Below the pieces are notes generated by a model. It ran no database searches. It was not told the DNA's origin and saw only the letters and a list, made by a program, of their open reading frames with translations. A stretch of 64,000 bases of DNA from Burkholderia stabilis (GTDB taxonomy: Bacteria > Pseudomonadota > Gammaproteobacteria > Burkholderiales > Burkholderiaceae), in the NCBI RefSeq assembly GCF_001742165.1, contig NZ_CP016443.1, positions 2,480,001-2,544,000 of the forward strand, given 5' to 3'. This document shows positions 54,907 to 64,000 of this stretch, in pieces. The position numbers and the translations under genes are program-made. Within the stretch, counting starts at the first letter, position 1, and each line of letters begins with the position of its first letter.

Positions 54907-57156
54907 ATGAACGTATCGAACCTAAACCAGACCGGCTTGCGCGATGCCGACGAGCTCGACGTGCGCGGCATCCTCGACATGCTGATCCGGCACGCAGGCC
55001 GCATCGCCGCAGTCACCGCGGCATGTACCGCGCTCGGCGCCGGTTATGCGCTCGTCGCGAAGCCGGTGTACCGGGCCGACATTGCCGTGCAGGTGGAAAG
55101 CGGCGGCTCCGACCTGCGCAGCATGACGGAAGGCGGGCTGGTCGGCAGTCTCGGTGGGCTGTTCGACGTGAAATCGACCGACGACGGCGAAATGCAGATC
55201 CTGCGTTCGCGGCTCGTGACCGAACCGGTCGTCGACAGCCAGAACCTGCACATCGAAGCGCGGCCGCGCCGCGTGCCCGTGATCGGCCCCATCGTCGCGC
55301 GCTTCAATCGCGGGGTTTCGACGCCCGGCTTGCTCGGGATCGGCGGGTTCGTCTGGGGCAGCGAGCGTATCGATATTTCGGTGTTCGACGTGCCGCGTGA
55401 GCTGCAGGAGCACACGTTCATCGTCACGTCGGCGGGCGACGGGCGTTATCGCTTGTCCGGCGCCGGTCTCGATCGCGAAGCGGAAGGCGTGACCGGCGAG
55501 CCGCTTCGGGTGAAGACGGCGGCCGGTGACGTGACGCTGCAGGTGGCCGGCATCGAAGCCGAAGCCGGCGCGCAGTTCGTCGTGAAGGCCGAGTCGAAGC
55601 AGGTCGCGCTCGCCGCGCTGCAGAAGAAGCTCGCGATCGCGAACCGCGGCAAGGATCAGTCCGGCGTGATCGGCGTGTCGTACGAGGGCCACGATCCGGC
55701 GCGCGCGGCGGCCGTGCTGAATGCGATCGCCGATAACTACGTGCGGCAGAACGCGAACCGCAAGGCGGCCGCCGCCGAGAAGTCGCTGGCGTTCCTGAGC
55801 GATCAGTTGCCGACGGTGGAGCGTCAGTTGCGTGCAGCCGAGGACCGCCTCAACGCATACCAGGCGCGCCATGAAATCGTGGATCTGACCGAGCAGGCGA
55901 AGGCGATGGTGACGCAATCGGCAACCGCGCAGACGACGCTGTTCGAGCTCGAACAGAAACGGCTGGCGCTGGCGTCGACGCTGACGCCGGCTCATCCGGA
56001 ACTCGCGGCCGTCGACCGGCAGATCGCCGCTGCCCGCGCGCAGGTCGGGACCGTCAACGACGCGATCCGGCGCTTGCCCGACACGCAGCGCAACGTCGTG
56101 CGGCTGCGCCGCGACGTGACCGTGCAAACCGATATCTACGTCGGCCTGCTGAGCAGCATCCAGCAGCTTCACCTGGCGACCGCGAGCAAGGTCGGCAACG
56201 TGCGCGTGATCGATCGCGCGATCGTGCCGGACGAGCCCGTGCGGCCGAAGCCCGCGCTGGTCACGGCGATTGCCGCGCTGGTGGGGCTGGTGCTCGGTAC
56301 GTGCGGTGTGATCGGCCGCGCGATGCTGTTTGGCGGTTTGACCGATCCGGTCGAAATCGAGCGCGACACGAACCTGAACGTGATCGCCACGATTCCGCAA
56401 TGCACCGTTCGGCGCCGGCTCGCTCAGCCCGACGCCGCCGGGCGAGGTGCTTCGATCCTGGCGCTGGAGCAGCCGGACGAGCCTGCGGTCGAGGCGCTGC
56501 GCAGCCTGTGCACGGCGCTGCGGTTCCAGTTGATGGACCGGCCCGATGCGAACCGCGTCCTGATCACGGGGCCGTCCGAGGGCGTCGGCAAATCGTTCGT
56601 GTCGGCCAACGTCGCCGCGCTGCTCGGGCAGGCGAACAAGCGTGTGCTGTTGATCGACGGCGACCTGCGGCGCGGCGAGCTGGCCAAGCGTTTCGGCATC
56701 CGGCCGGATATCGGCCTGTCGACCGTGCTGCGCGGCGGGGTGACCGCCTTCGACGCGATCGTTCGCGACGCCGCGCCGAATGTCGATCTGCTGCCGGCCG
56801 GGCCGCGTGCCGAGCGGCCTGTCGAACTGCTTTCGTCGGATCGTTTTGCCGCCTGGCTGGCGCACGTCGCGCGCGATTACGACGTCGTGCTGCTCGATGC
56901 GCCGCCGCTGCTGCCCGTGACGGACGCCGTCGTGCTGGCCGAGCATGCGGACACGATCCTGCTCGTTGCGCGCTCCGGCGAGACGAGCGCGGGCGAGCTG
57001 CTCGAATCCGCGAAGCGGATCGAGCGGGTCGGTGCACGCACGACCGCCGTCGTGTTCAACGGCTTCCGGCCGGGGCTGCGCTCCGCGCAGTACGGCAACT
57101 ACGGCGCCTACGCGTACAACGGCGCCGATCCGCAAACCGCTGAGGATCGCACGTGA
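54907..57156 (+). CDS. wzc: Wzc-type bacterial tyrosine autokinase
   Basis: A 749-residue polysaccharide co-polymerase and BY-kinase: two transmembrane segments (about 32-54 and about 440-465) around a periplasmic Wzz-type domain with coiled coils, then the cytoplasmic kinase with Walker [10 protein letters not shown] (Lys562), Walker A' [10 protein letters not shown] and Walker [11 protein letters not shown]. The C-terminal tail carries four tyrosines in [12 protein letters not shown], the expected autophosphorylation cluster, although fewer than in E. coli Wzc. Works with Wza and Wzb to control chain length and export. Confidence 0.94.
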   Translation: MNVSNLNQTGLRDADELDVRGILDMLIRHAGRIAAVTAACTALGAGYALVAKPVYRADIAVQVESGGSDLRSMTEGGLVGSLGGLFDVKSTDDGEMQILRSRLVTEPVVDSQNLHIEARPRRVPVIGPIVARFNRGVSTPGLLGIGGFVWGSERIDISVFDVPRELQEHTFIVTSAGDGRYRLSGAGLDREAEGVTGEPLRVKTAAGDVTLQVAGIEAEAGAQFVVKAESKQVALAALQKKLAIANRGKDQSGVIGVSYEGHDPARAAAVLNAIADNYVRQNANRKAAAAEKSLAFLSDQLPTVERQLRAAEDRLNAYQARHEIVDLTEQAKAMVTQSATAQTTLFELEQKRLALASTLTPAHPELAAVDRQIAAARAQVGTVNDAIRRLPDTQRNVVRLRRDVTVQTDIYVGLLSSIQQLHLATASKVGNVRVIDRAIVPDEPVRPKPALVTAIAALVGLVLGTCGVIGRAMLFGGLTDPVEIERDTNLNVIATIPQCTVRRRLAQPDAAGRGASILALEQPDEPAVEALRSLCTALRFQLMDRPDANRVLITGPSEGVGKSFVSANVAALLGQANKRVLLIDGDLRRGELAKRFGIRPDIGLSTVLRGGVTAFDAIVRDAAPNVDLLPAGPRAERPVELLSSDRFAAWLAHVARDYDVVLLDAPPLLPVTDAVVLAEHADTILLVARSGETSAGELLESAKRIERVGARTTAVVFNGFRPGLRSAQYGNYGAYAYNGADPQTAEDRT

Positions 57157-57175
57157 TCCGCCGACGGAGAATCCG

Positions 57176-58354
57176 ATGACCCATCGCTACGAAAACATTC
57201 TCGTTATCTTCGGCACTCGCCCGGAAGCCATCAAGATGGCGCCGCTCGTTCACGCGCTGCGTGCCCGGGAAGGCGTGCGTTGCGGCGTCTGCGTGACGGC
57301 CCAGCATCGCCAGATGCTCGACCAGGTGCTCGACCTGTTCGACATCACGCCGGATTTCGACCTCGACCTGATGCGCGCCGGGCAGACGCTCGGCGGCCTG
57401 ACCGGGCACATCCTCAATGCGCTCGACCCGGTACTGGAATCGTTCCGGCCCGATCTCGTGCTCGTGCACGGCGATACGACCACCACGCTCGGCGCGACGC
57501 TCGCGGCGTATTACCGGCGCATTCCGGTCGGGCACGTGGAAGCCGGGCTGCGCACTGGCAACCTGTATTCGCCGTGGCCCGAGGAGGCGAACCGCAAAGT
57601 GACGGGTGCGCTCGCGCTGCATCACTTCGCGCCGACCGAAACCTCACGGGCCAACCTGCTGGCCGAAGGCGTCGAGGCCGAACGCGTGCACGTGACCGGC
57701 AACACCGTGATCGATGCGCTGCTGACGATCACCGAACGTCTGAAGCGTGACCAGGCGCTGGTGCGGCAGATGCGCGAGTGCTTCCCGTTCGTCGACGACG
57801 AGCGGCGCATGATCCTCGTGACCGGTCACCGCCGCGAGAATTTCGGCCGCGGGTTCGAGCAGATCTGCGAAGCGATCGCGACCATCGCGAAGCGCTATCC
57901 GGAGTGCCGCATCGTCTACCCGATGCACCTGAATCCGAACGTGCGCGAACCCGTCACGCGCCTGCTCGGCGACATCGACAACGTCGTGCTGATCGAGCCG
58001 CAGGAGTATTTGCCGTTCGTCTATCTGATGAGCCGCGCGTGGCTGCTGCTGACCGACTCCGGCGGAATCCAGGAAGAGGCGCCGTCGCTCGGCAAGCCGG
58101 TGCTCGTGATGCGCGACACCACCGAGCGGCCGGAGGCCGTCGCGGCCGGTACGGTGCGGCTGGTCGGCACCGAGGTCGGGCGCCTGGTCGGCGCGGTGGT
58201 CGAGCTGTGGGACGACGGCAGCGCCTATCGCGCGATGAGCCGCGCGCACAACCCGTATGGCGACGGCCGTGCGAGCGAGCGGATTGCGGATCTGCTCGTC
58301 TCGCCGCCGGTCCTGACGCAGGGGCCGGCTTACCTGGCCGGCTCGTCCTGCTGA
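57176..58354 (+). CDS. wecB: UDP-N-acetylglucosamine 2-epimerase (WecB type)
   Basis: A 392-residue non-hydrolysing epimerase that makes UDP-ManNAc from UDP-GlcNAc. Motifs: [65 protein letters not shown] and [28 protein letters not shown] precedes the ATG at 57176; in-frame upstream codons lie inside wzc. Followed by wecC, which oxidises the product. Confidence 0.95.
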   Translation: MTHRYENILVIFGTRPEAIKMAPLVHALRAREGVRCGVCVTAQHRQMLDQVLDLFDITPDFDLDLMRAGQTLGGLTGHILNALDPVLESFRPDLVLVHGDTTTTLGATLAAYYRRIPVGHVEAGLRTGNLYSPWPEEANRKVTGALALHHFAPTETSRANLLAEGVEAERVHVTGNTVIDALLTITERLKRDQALVRQMRECFPFVDDERRMILVTGHRRENFGRGFEQICEAIATIAKRYPECRIVYPMHLNPNVREPVTRLLGDIDNVVLIEPQEYLPFVYLMSRAWLLLTDSGGIQEEAPSLGKPVLVMRDTTERPEAVAAGTVRLVGTEVGRLVGAVVELWDDGSAYRAMSRAHNPYGDGRASERIADLLVSPPVLTQGPAYLAGSSC

Positions 58355-58382
58355 ATCCCCCGAAGTCTGGAGAATCCCGTTC

Positions 58383-59627
58383 ATGTCATTCGAAACCGTT
58401 TCCGTCATCGGGCTGGGCTATATCGGCCTGCCCACCGCAGCGGCCTTTGCCGCGCGTCGTAAAAGCGTGGTGGGCGTCGACGTGTCGCAACACGCGGTCG
58501 ACACGATCAATCGCGGCGAGATCCATATCGTCGAACCGGAGCTGGACATGCTCGTGCATGCGGCCGTGACGCAAGGCTACCTGCGCGCGACGACGGCGCC
58601 CGAGCCGGCCGATGCGTTCCTGATCGCGGTGCCGACGCCGTTTACCGACGGCAACAAGCCGGACCTCAGCTACATCGAGGCTGCATGCCGGTCGGTTGCG
58701 CCGGTATTGAAGAAGGGCGACCTGGTGGTGCTGGAGTCGACGTCGCCGGTCGGCGCGACCGAAAAGATGGCCGCATGGCTCGCGGCGCAGCGCCCGGACC
58801 TGACGTTCCCGCAACAGGCCGGCGAGCGCTCGGACATCCGTATCGCGCATTGCCCCGAGCGCGTGCTGCCGGGCCACGTGGTGCGTGAACTGGTGGAGAA
58901 CGACCGCGTGATCGGCGGGATGACGCGCAAATGCGGCACGCGCGCGCAAGAGCTGTACGACGTGTTCGTGCGCGGCGAGTGCGTCCTGACCGATGCGCGC
59001 ACCGCCGAGATGTGCAAGCTCACCGAGAACGCGTTCCGCGACGTGAACATCGCGTTCGCGAACGAACTGTCGGTGATTTGCGATCAGCTCGACATCAACG
59101 TGTGGGAGCTGATCCGCCTCGCGAATCGCCATCCGCGCGTCAGCGTGCTTCAGCCCGGGCCGGGCGTCGGCGGGCATTGCATCGCGGTCGATCCGTGGTT
59201 CATCGTCGATTCGGCGCCCGAGCACGCGCGCTTGATCCGCACCGCGCGTAACGTGAACGACGCCAAGCCGCATTTCGTCTACGAGCGCGTGCAGCAGGCG
59301 GCGAGCCGTTTCCGCGAGCCGGTGATCGCGTGTCTCGGCATTGCGTTCAAGGCGGATATCGACGACCTGCGCGAGAGTCCGGCGATGGAAATCGTCGAGG
59401 CGCTGGCGGAGAACGACAACGCGACCTTGCTGGTCGTCGAGCCCAATATCGATGCGCTGCCGGCGTCGCTCGAAGGCCGGACGCAGTTGTGCGATCTGAC
59501 CACCGCGCTGGCCGAAGCAGACGTGATCGTCATCCTCGTCGACCATGCGCAGTTCCGGCGGATGGACCCGGTGCGGCTGCAGACCAAGGTCGTGATCGAC
59601 ACGCGCGGCGTGCTGGCGCGCGCGTAA
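58383..59627 (+). CDS. wecC: UDP-N-acetyl-D-mannosamine dehydrogenase (WecC type)
   Basis: A 414-residue NAD-dependent sugar-nucleotide dehydrogenase with the Rossmann start VIGLGYIGLPTAAAFA, LVVLESTSPVGATEKMAAW, KLTENAFRDVNIAFANEL and the catalytic cysteine in GPGVGGHCIAVDPWFIV. It oxidises UDP-ManNAc to UDP-ManNAcA. With wecB upstream and a WecG-type transferase downstream this predicts N-acetylmannosaminuronic acid in the polymer. Confidence 0.95.
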   Translation: MSFETVSVIGLGYIGLPTAAAFAARRKSVVGVDVSQHAVDTINRGEIHIVEPELDMLVHAAVTQGYLRATTAPEPADAFLIAVPTPFTDGNKPDLSYIEAACRSVAPVLKKGDLVVLESTSPVGATEKMAAWLAAQRPDLTFPQQAGERSDIRIAHCPERVLPGHVVRELVENDRVIGGMTRKCGTRAQELYDVFVRGECVLTDARTAEMCKLTENAFRDVNIAFANELSVICDQLDINVWELIRLANRHPRVSVLQPGPGVGGHCIAVDPWFIVDSAPEHARLIRTARNVNDAKPHFVYERVQQAASRFREPVIACLGIAFKADIDDLRESPAMEIVEALAENDNATLLVVEPNIDALPASLEGRTQLCDLTTALAEADVIVILVDHAQFRRMDPVRLQTKVVIDTRGVLARA

Positions 59628-59647
59628 CGGACGGGCGCGCGAAAGTC

Positions 59648-60934
59648 ATGCTGTCGAATGCCGATGCCGGAAAGCTGCTGGGCCGTCTCGAGGCACTGGT
59701 TTGTACGGGGGCGCCCGGTCTCTATCGCGTGCTGACGTTCTGGCTCATCCAGCGGATCTGTTCGCTGGATGAGCTCGGGCATGCGGCGTCCAACCTGTCG
59801 ATTGCGCAGATGATCGGGTTCTTCACGGCCATCGGCTGGGCGACGCTGATTCTGGTGCGCGTGCCCGCGAGTGACGGGAAGCTGGCGGCGCGCGGTGCGT
59901 TCTACGCGCTGGTGTCGATGGCCGGATGGACGGCCGTGGCCGCCACGCTCGCGTGCATGCTGGTGTCCGCGACCGGTCTCGTCGAGTTCGATCTCGGCGG
60001 CGTGGTGGCGCTGATGTGGGGCTGGACCGGATATCAACTGGCGCGGCATTTCTTCGTGGCGTACCGCCGCTACCGGATCACGATCGCGTTCGACTGCCTG
60101 CTGATCGCGGGGTCGTGTGCGGCGCTCTGGGTCGGCACGCGGCATGGTGCATCCGCGTCGCTGTGTCTGGCCGTCTCGCTGGTTGCGGTGTCGATCGCGA
60201 TGTTCGCCGCGATCGGTGCGCCGGTGCGTCACGCGTTCTCGATGCGCATCGACGTCAAGGGGCTGCAGTTCGGGCTGACCAATTTCCTGTCCGGCGGCAT
60301 CGCGCTGGTGATCGTGCCGGCCGCGAATGCGATGTGCGGCGCATCGTTCGCGGGGATGCTGTCGCTGTTCTCGTCGTTGACCGCGGTCGGCAACCTGCTG
60401 CCGCGCGCCATTTCGATCGCGCAGTTGCCCGAGCTCGTGAAGCGCAAGAAGGACAAGGCGTCAATCGATGCGACGCTGGGCGCGATGCGGCGCAACATCG
60501 ACCTGTCGAATCTGGTCGTGCTGGTTGCGAATCTGGTGATGGTGGTGGGGCTGACTTATCGCTATGGACTTGGCGACAACGGCGCGTATGCGGTGCTGGC
60601 GGGCGGCGTGCTGCTGGCGATCCAGTGCGCGGCCGGCGTGCTCGGTGTTGTCAGCAGCAACGTGATGATGGTGTTCGAACAGAGCGCGGCTACCGCGCGG
60701 ATCAACATCGGCACGTCGGTGCTGTTCATCGCGCTGCTCGGCGGTTGCGTGGCGCTCGGCGGCGAAGCCGGGTTCTTCTGCATGATGGGGGCCGCGGTGG
60801 TCGTGACGCTGATCCGGAACGCCGTTGTCGTGATGCATGCGCGACGGGTGCGTGCCGCATATGCGGAATCGGTCAGGGCGACGGACGCCGCTGACCCCAA
60901 GGCGATGCCGATGGCGGCGGGAGTGGGTTCATGA
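59648..60934 (+). CDS. Wzx-type polysaccharide flippase
   Basis: A 428-residue protein with about 10-12 transmembrane segments (for example FGLTNFLSGGIALVIVPAAN and VLAGGVLLAIQCAAGVLGVV), and the general plan of MATE/Wzx flippases. It is expected to move the lipid-linked repeat unit across the inner membrane. Sequence motifs of Wzx are weak, so the call rests on topology and on the adjacent Wzy-like polymerase, with which it overlaps by 4 bases (ATGA). Start at 59648, 20 bases after wecC. Confidence 0.8.
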   Translation: MLSNADAGKLLGRLEALVCTGAPGLYRVLTFWLIQRICSLDELGHAASNLSIAQMIGFFTAIGWATLILVRVPASDGKLAARGAFYALVSMAGWTAVAATLACMLVSATGLVEFDLGGVVALMWGWTGYQLARHFFVAYRRYRITIAFDCLLIAGSCAALWVGTRHGASASLCLAVSLVAVSIAMFAAIGAPVRHAFSMRIDVKGLQFGLTNFLSGGIALVIVPAANAMCGASFAGMLSLFSSLTAVGNLLPRAISIAQLPELVKRKKDKASIDATLGAMRRNIDLSNLVVLVANLVMVVGLTYRYGLGDNGAYAVLAGGVLLAIQCAAGVLGVVSSNVMMVFEQSAATARINIGTSVLFIALLGGCVALGGEAGFFCMMGAAVVVTLIRNAVVVMHARRVRAAYAESVRATDAADPKAMPMAAGVGS

Positions 60935-62181
60935 GCGCGGCGATTCGAATGGCGGCGATCGCGCCGCATCGTCGGTCGCGTGTGGCCGACCTGGGCGCCG
61001 GCCTGCTGGCGCTTGCGTACGTTGTCTTCTGCGTCAGCGATACGCTGCTCACGCTCGACGACGATCGATCGCAGGTCGTGAAGATGGGCGCGTTCGGCCT
61101 GGTGTTCGCGGCGATCCTCCTGCGTCCGCGCTTTCACCGGCTGGCCGTCGTCGCGCTTCCGGTGGCTGTGTCGCTCTGCATCGGGATGCTGCTGGCGCTC
61201 AATGTCGACGCGGGGATCGAGGAGCTCGTCCGCTTCCTCTTTCCGGTCGCGATCACGGTGGCGATCTTCCCGTACCGTGACCGGCTCGACGTGCTGGTCA
61301 AGACGTTCATCGGCGTGGTCGTGAGCAACGATCTGTTCCAGCTGTATTTCTACGCGTCGTATGCGGCCGGCCTGCCGCTGTTCATGCCGGTGCGGATCGA
61401 CTCCGGATTGTTCCTGCGTGCGCAGGGGTGGATGGGGTTCTTTTCGGAATTCAGCTTCATCAATTTCTGTGCGTTCCTGCTGTGTCGCTGGTACTGGTCC
61501 GGCCGCCGCGCGGCGATTGCGTCGTGGGTTTTCCTGTTCTTCGGGTTACTCGGCTTCTCGTTCAAACTGTTCGCCGCGCTCGCGTTCTACCCGTTCGTGA
61601 GGAATGCAAGGGACGTGCGGACATGGCTGGCCGCTGCCGGCCTCGCCGGCGCGATGCTCACGCTCGCGGCGACGGGCGTGCTGGATTCGCTGTTGAAGGT
61701 CGGCATGGCGAAGATCCTGTTCTACGTCGTCGCGGGCAATTCGGCACGCGCCGAATCCTATCGGGTGATGTTCGAGTCGATTCGCAACGGCCATCTGCTC
61801 GGCGAAGGGCTGGGCAGCTTCGGTGGCCCAGCCTCGGTGAAGTTCTCGTCGCCGCTCTATCAGCTCTATCACTTCGACTGGTACGGACTCGGCGGCCTGC
61901 TGAAGACGACCGACACGTTTTACCCGCACCTGTTCGTCGAGATGGGCGTGTTCGGTGCGATCGCGTGGCTGGTGTTCGTGCTTGGGTACGGACAGGCGCG
62001 GCGCAAGCCTGCTGTCTGGTTGTACATCGTCGGCGCGTTCTGCTTCGACAACATCTTCTCGATGGCGTTTGTGTCGCCGTCTTACGTATTTTCCGCGCTG
62101 CTGGCGATGTATGCGTTTTCGTGGGGTCGGCCGGGCGCTGGCCCGGCGTATCGCGACGGTGCGGTGGAGGTTCGCTCATGA
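60931..62181 (+). CDS. Wzy-type O-antigen/exopolysaccharide polymerase
   Basis: A 416-residue membrane protein with about 10 transmembrane segments and a large periplasmic loop (GNSARAESYRVMFESIRNGH, then GEGLGSFGGPASVKFSSPLY), the general plan of Wzy/WaaL polymerases. It should join repeat units in the periplasm. Overlaps wzx by 4 bases and the next glycosyltransferase gene by 4 bases. Identity of the linkage is unknown. Confidence 0.8.
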   Translation: MSAAIRMAAIAPHRRSRVADLGAGLLALAYVVFCVSDTLLTLDDDRSQVVKMGAFGLVFAAILLRPRFHRLAVVALPVAVSLCIGMLLALNVDAGIEELVRFLFPVAITVAIFPYRDRLDVLVKTFIGVVVSNDLFQLYFYASYAAGLPLFMPVRIDSGLFLRAQGWMGFFSEFSFINFCAFLLCRWYWSGRRAAIASWVFLFFGLLGFSFKLFAALAFYPFVRNARDVRTWLAAAGLAGAMLTLAATGVLDSLLKVGMAKILFYVVAGNSARAESYRVMFESIRNGHLLGEGLGSFGGPASVKFSSPLYQLYHFDWYGLGGLLKTTDTFYPHLFVEMGVFGAIAWLVFVLGYGQARRKPAVWLYIVGAFCFDNIFSMAFVSPSYVFSALLAMYAFSWGRPGAGPAYRDGAVEVRS

Positions 62182-63194
62182 ATATTCTGGTCGTCACGAA
62201 CATGTATCTCGGCAGCAACCGCGAGAGCCCATGGCAAGGTGTGTTCGTAACCGAGCAGGTCGAGGCGCTTCGGCAATCCGGCAACTGCACGGTGGATGTG
62301 CTCGTCGTCGAAGGGTATCGCGACAAGAGCGAGTACCTGCGCTCGATCGGGCAGGTCTGGAAGACGGCCCGAGCGGGCCGGTACGACATCGTGCATTACC
62401 ACTTCGGCCTGAGCGCGTGCTCTGCGCCGCTGGTCCGGCTGTTCACGAAGGCGCGGGTCGTCATCACGTTCCACGGCACGGACATCCTGGGCCCGCTATG
62501 GATGCGCGCGGTGTCGAAAACGATGGCCTGCTTCGCGCACGCGTGCATTGGCGTGAGCGCGGAAATTTCATCGCGACTGATCCGGCTGAATAGCCGCTGC
62601 GCGACGATCCCGTGCGCCGTCAACGAGACGCTCTTCATTGAGCATCGTGACGATGCGCGTGCGGAATCCGATGTGCCGATCGTCGTCTTTCCGTCGTCGC
62701 CGCAGCGGCCGGAGAAGAACTATCCGCTGTTTTCACAGGTGCTGCGGCAGCTTTCGGCGCAACATGGCATCCGGGTTCAGGAGCGGCATATCGACGGTCT
62801 CGATCGCAGTGAGGTGCGCGATCTGCTGGCACGTGCCGCGTGCCTGCTGATGACGTCGGCCCGGGAAGGGTCGCCGCAATCGGTCAAGGAGGCGATGGCG
62901 CTCAATCTGCCGGTCGTGTCGGTCGATGTCGGCAACGTGCGGCAACTGCTCGAAGGCGTGTCGCCGGGCATGGTCGTGTTCGACCACGACGCGGGTCGGC
63001 TCACGAACGAGCTTGCCGATGTGTTGAACGCCGGCGCGCGATCCAACGGGCGCGAGAAACTTGCGGCGCTCGGGTACTTCTCGGCCGACGTGTCGGCGAA
63101 GTTGAAGGCGTTGTACACGTCGATTTGCCGGCCGTCCCGGTGCGCTCACGATCGTCCCGATGTCGAACGGCAGGAAAGCGAGGAAATGCAATGA
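62178..63194 (+). CDS. GT4-family glycosyltransferase
   Basis: A 338-residue GT-B fold enzyme: N-terminal MNILVVTNMYLGSNRESPWQ, mid ARVVITFHGTDILGP and YHFGLSACSAPLVRLF, and the C-terminal donor-binding motif SAREGSPQSVKEAMALNLPV with the spaced glutamates of GT4. It should add a sugar of the repeat unit on the cytoplasmic side. Donor and acceptor cannot be read from sequence. It overlaps both neighbours by 4 bases. Confidence 0.88.
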   Translation: MNILVVTNMYLGSNRESPWQGVFVTEQVEALRQSGNCTVDVLVVEGYRDKSEYLRSIGQVWKTARAGRYDIVHYHFGLSACSAPLVRLFTKARVVITFHGTDILGPLWMRAVSKTMACFAHACIGVSAEISSRLIRLNSRCATIPCAVNETLFIEHRDDARAESDVPIVVFPSSPQRPEKNYPLFSQVLRQLSAQHGIRVQERHIDGLDRSEVRDLLARAACLLMTSAREGSPQSVKEAMALNLPVVSVDVGNVRQLLEGVSPGMVVFDHDAGRLTNELADVLNAGARSNGREKLAALGYFSADVSAKLKALYTSICRPSRCAHDRPDVERQESEEMQ

Positions 63195-63955
63195 ACCGTG
63201 CTGAATTCTTTTCATGCCCGATCGACCTGATGTCGATGGACGATACGGTCGAGTGGGTCGGCGCGAGAGTCGAGAAGCGGCAATTCACGCAGCACGTCGT
63301 CGTCAACGTCGCGAAGATCGTCAACCTGCAGCGCGACGCGGAACTCGCCGCGTCGGTCCGCGCGTGCGACATCGTCAACGTCGACGGTATGGGCGTCGTC
63401 TGGGGCGCGCGGCTGCTCGGCATTCCGGTGCCCGGGCGCGTCGCGGGCGTGGATCTTTTCGTTCGGCTGCTGGCGCTGGCTGACGCGAAAGGGCTACCCG
63501 TCTACCTGCTCGGCGCGACACAGGAAATCGTCGAGCGGGTTGCCGGGATCGCGGCAGCGCGCTACCCGCGCTTGCCGATCGCCGGATATCACCATGGCTA
63601 TTTCTGGGACGACGAGCAGGCGGTCGTGGACGACATTCGCCGGTCAGGCGCGCGACTGCTGTTCGTCGCGATTACGTCGCCGCGCAAGGAGAACTTCATC
63701 AATCGCTGGAAATCGCAATTGGGCGTTGATTTCGTGATGGGTGTGGGCGGGGCGTTCGATGTGGTGGCGGGGAAGGTGAAGCGGGCGCCGATCTGGATGC
63801 AGCGTAGCGGTCTCGAGTGGGCGTTTCGCGTGATTCAGGAGCCGGGGCGCATGTGGAAACGCTATCTGTCGACCAACAGCCGGTTCCTGGTGATGCTGGC
63901 GGGCGCATATGTGTCGCGGGTGTTTCGGCGAAAAGGGGCGTCCGATGCGCGCTAG
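63191..63955 (+). CDS. wecG: WecG/TagA/CpsF family glycosyltransferase (ManNAcA transferase type)
   Basis: A 254-residue GT26 enzyme with NVAKIVNLQRDAEL, the signature IVNVDGMGVVWGARLLG, VYLLGATQEIVERVA and VMGVGGAFDVVAGKVKRAP. WecG transfers ManNAcA, and TagA ManNAc, onto a lipid-linked acceptor. With WecB and WecC in the same operon, UDP-ManNAcA is the probable donor. GAGGAA precedes the ATG. Confidence 0.92.
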   Translation: MNRAEFFSCPIDLMSMDDTVEWVGARVEKRQFTQHVVVNVAKIVNLQRDAELAASVRACDIVNVDGMGVVWGARLLGIPVPGRVAGVDLFVRLLALADAKGLPVYLLGATQEIVERVAGIAAARYPRLPIAGYHHGYFWDDEQAVVDDIRRSGARLLFVAITSPRKENFINRWKSQLGVDFVMGVGGAFDVVAGKVKRAPIWMQRSGLEWAFRVIQEPGRMWKRYLSTNSRFLVMLAGAYVSRVFRRKGASDAR

Positions 63956-64000
63956 ATTCGTTGCTGCCGCCTGCGTGCTCGTCGCGTCGCTCTGTCACGC
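63945..64000 (+). CDS. Start of a secreted protein gene, cut by the window end
   Basis: ATG at 63945 with AAAAGGGG 6 bases upstream opens a frame reading MRARFVAAACVLVASLCHA, a typical signal peptide, open to the last base. It overlaps the wecG-like gene by 11 bases, so it belongs to the exopolysaccharide operon and is probably a secreted polysaccharide-modifying or export protein; the identity is unknown. Confidence 0.7.
   Translation, partial: MRARFVAAACVLVASLCH

Noticed and set aside
54922..57135. 737-codon minus-strand open frame opposite wzc
   Set aside because: The same GC-driven antisense effect; Wzc motifs on the plus strand are unambiguous.
51737..63955. Cepacian (bce) exopolysaccharide locus
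   Set aside because: The wza-wzb-wzc core is shared, but the presence of wecB, wecC and a WecG-type transferase and the absence of GDP-mannose and UDP-glucose dehydrogenase-type genes in this window do not fit the bce cluster as I know it.

Overview
The DNA is uniformly GC-rich with strong G/C third-position bias. Gene content and protein style (GH92 lipoproteins, paralogous RcsB-type regulators, BetR-type regulator, paired chaperone-usher clusters, exopolysaccharide locus) point to Burkholderia sensu lato, most likely the B. cepacia complex. That assignment is inference from family recognition. The replicon cannot be told, and no rRNA, tRNA, CRISPR array, intact IS or origin was seen.

Layout. 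(1) 1-5.1 kb: two consecutive secreted GH92 (alpha-mannosidase family) genes, the first cut by the window edge. (2) 5.2-9.1 kb: a sulfur-metabolism locus: an ArsR-rhodanese fusion regulator, divergent from a persulfide-dioxygenase-like MBL protein, an MFS carrier and a NifS/IscS-like cysteine desulfurase, with a clear inverted repeat between them. (3) 9.2-16.2 kb: housekeeping and accessory genes: SDR, surE with a tandem duplication of its 3' end, azlCD with a divergent Lrp regulator, a small membrane protein, a 14-copy heptamer repeat, a YebB/NlpC-P60-like hydrolase, a HigBA-type toxin-antitoxin pair and a LysE/RhtB exporter. (4) 16.4-29.1 kb: two complete chaperone-usher pilus clusters pointing away from each other across a decayed, AT-richer island that holds an ABC-exporter remnant. 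(5) 29.5-34.7 kb: an RcsB-like response regulator, an RcsC/BvgS-like hybrid kinase with HPt domain, a DUF1090 protein and two overlapping small genes. (6) 35-39.2 kb: DUF2322, MerR-MFS operon, flavin-reductase-like protein, thioredoxin and YjbQ. (7) 39.2-42.5 kb: a three-gene signalling operon: HTH-receiver protein, periplasmic molybdopterin-oxidoreductase-fold protein, hybrid kinase. (8) 42.8-45.5 kb: three successive lipoproteins (Sel1 type with an aromatic tail, CsgG/HfaB-like, and a five-repeat protein). (9) 45.9-50.3 kb: a second hybrid kinase, a paralogue of the small protein from region 5, and a second RcsB-like regulator. (10) 51.7 kb to the end: a Wzx/Wzy-type exopolysaccharide operon (initiating sugar-phosphate transferase, Wza, Wzb, Wzc, WecB, WecC, Wzx, Wzy, GT4 transferase, WecG-type ManNAcA transferase), continuing beyond the window.

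The genes read as a cell-surface and biofilm control region. Two related RcsB/RcsC-like phosphorelays, each with a 63-65-residue companion protein of unknown function, sit beside pili and beside an exopolysaccharide operon predicted to make a polymer containing N-acetylmannosaminuronic acid. The second kinase seems to have lost its phospho-acceptor aspartate and has no HPt, so it may depend on the first system. The companion-protein family and the three-component signalling operon are the best candidates for undescribed biology.
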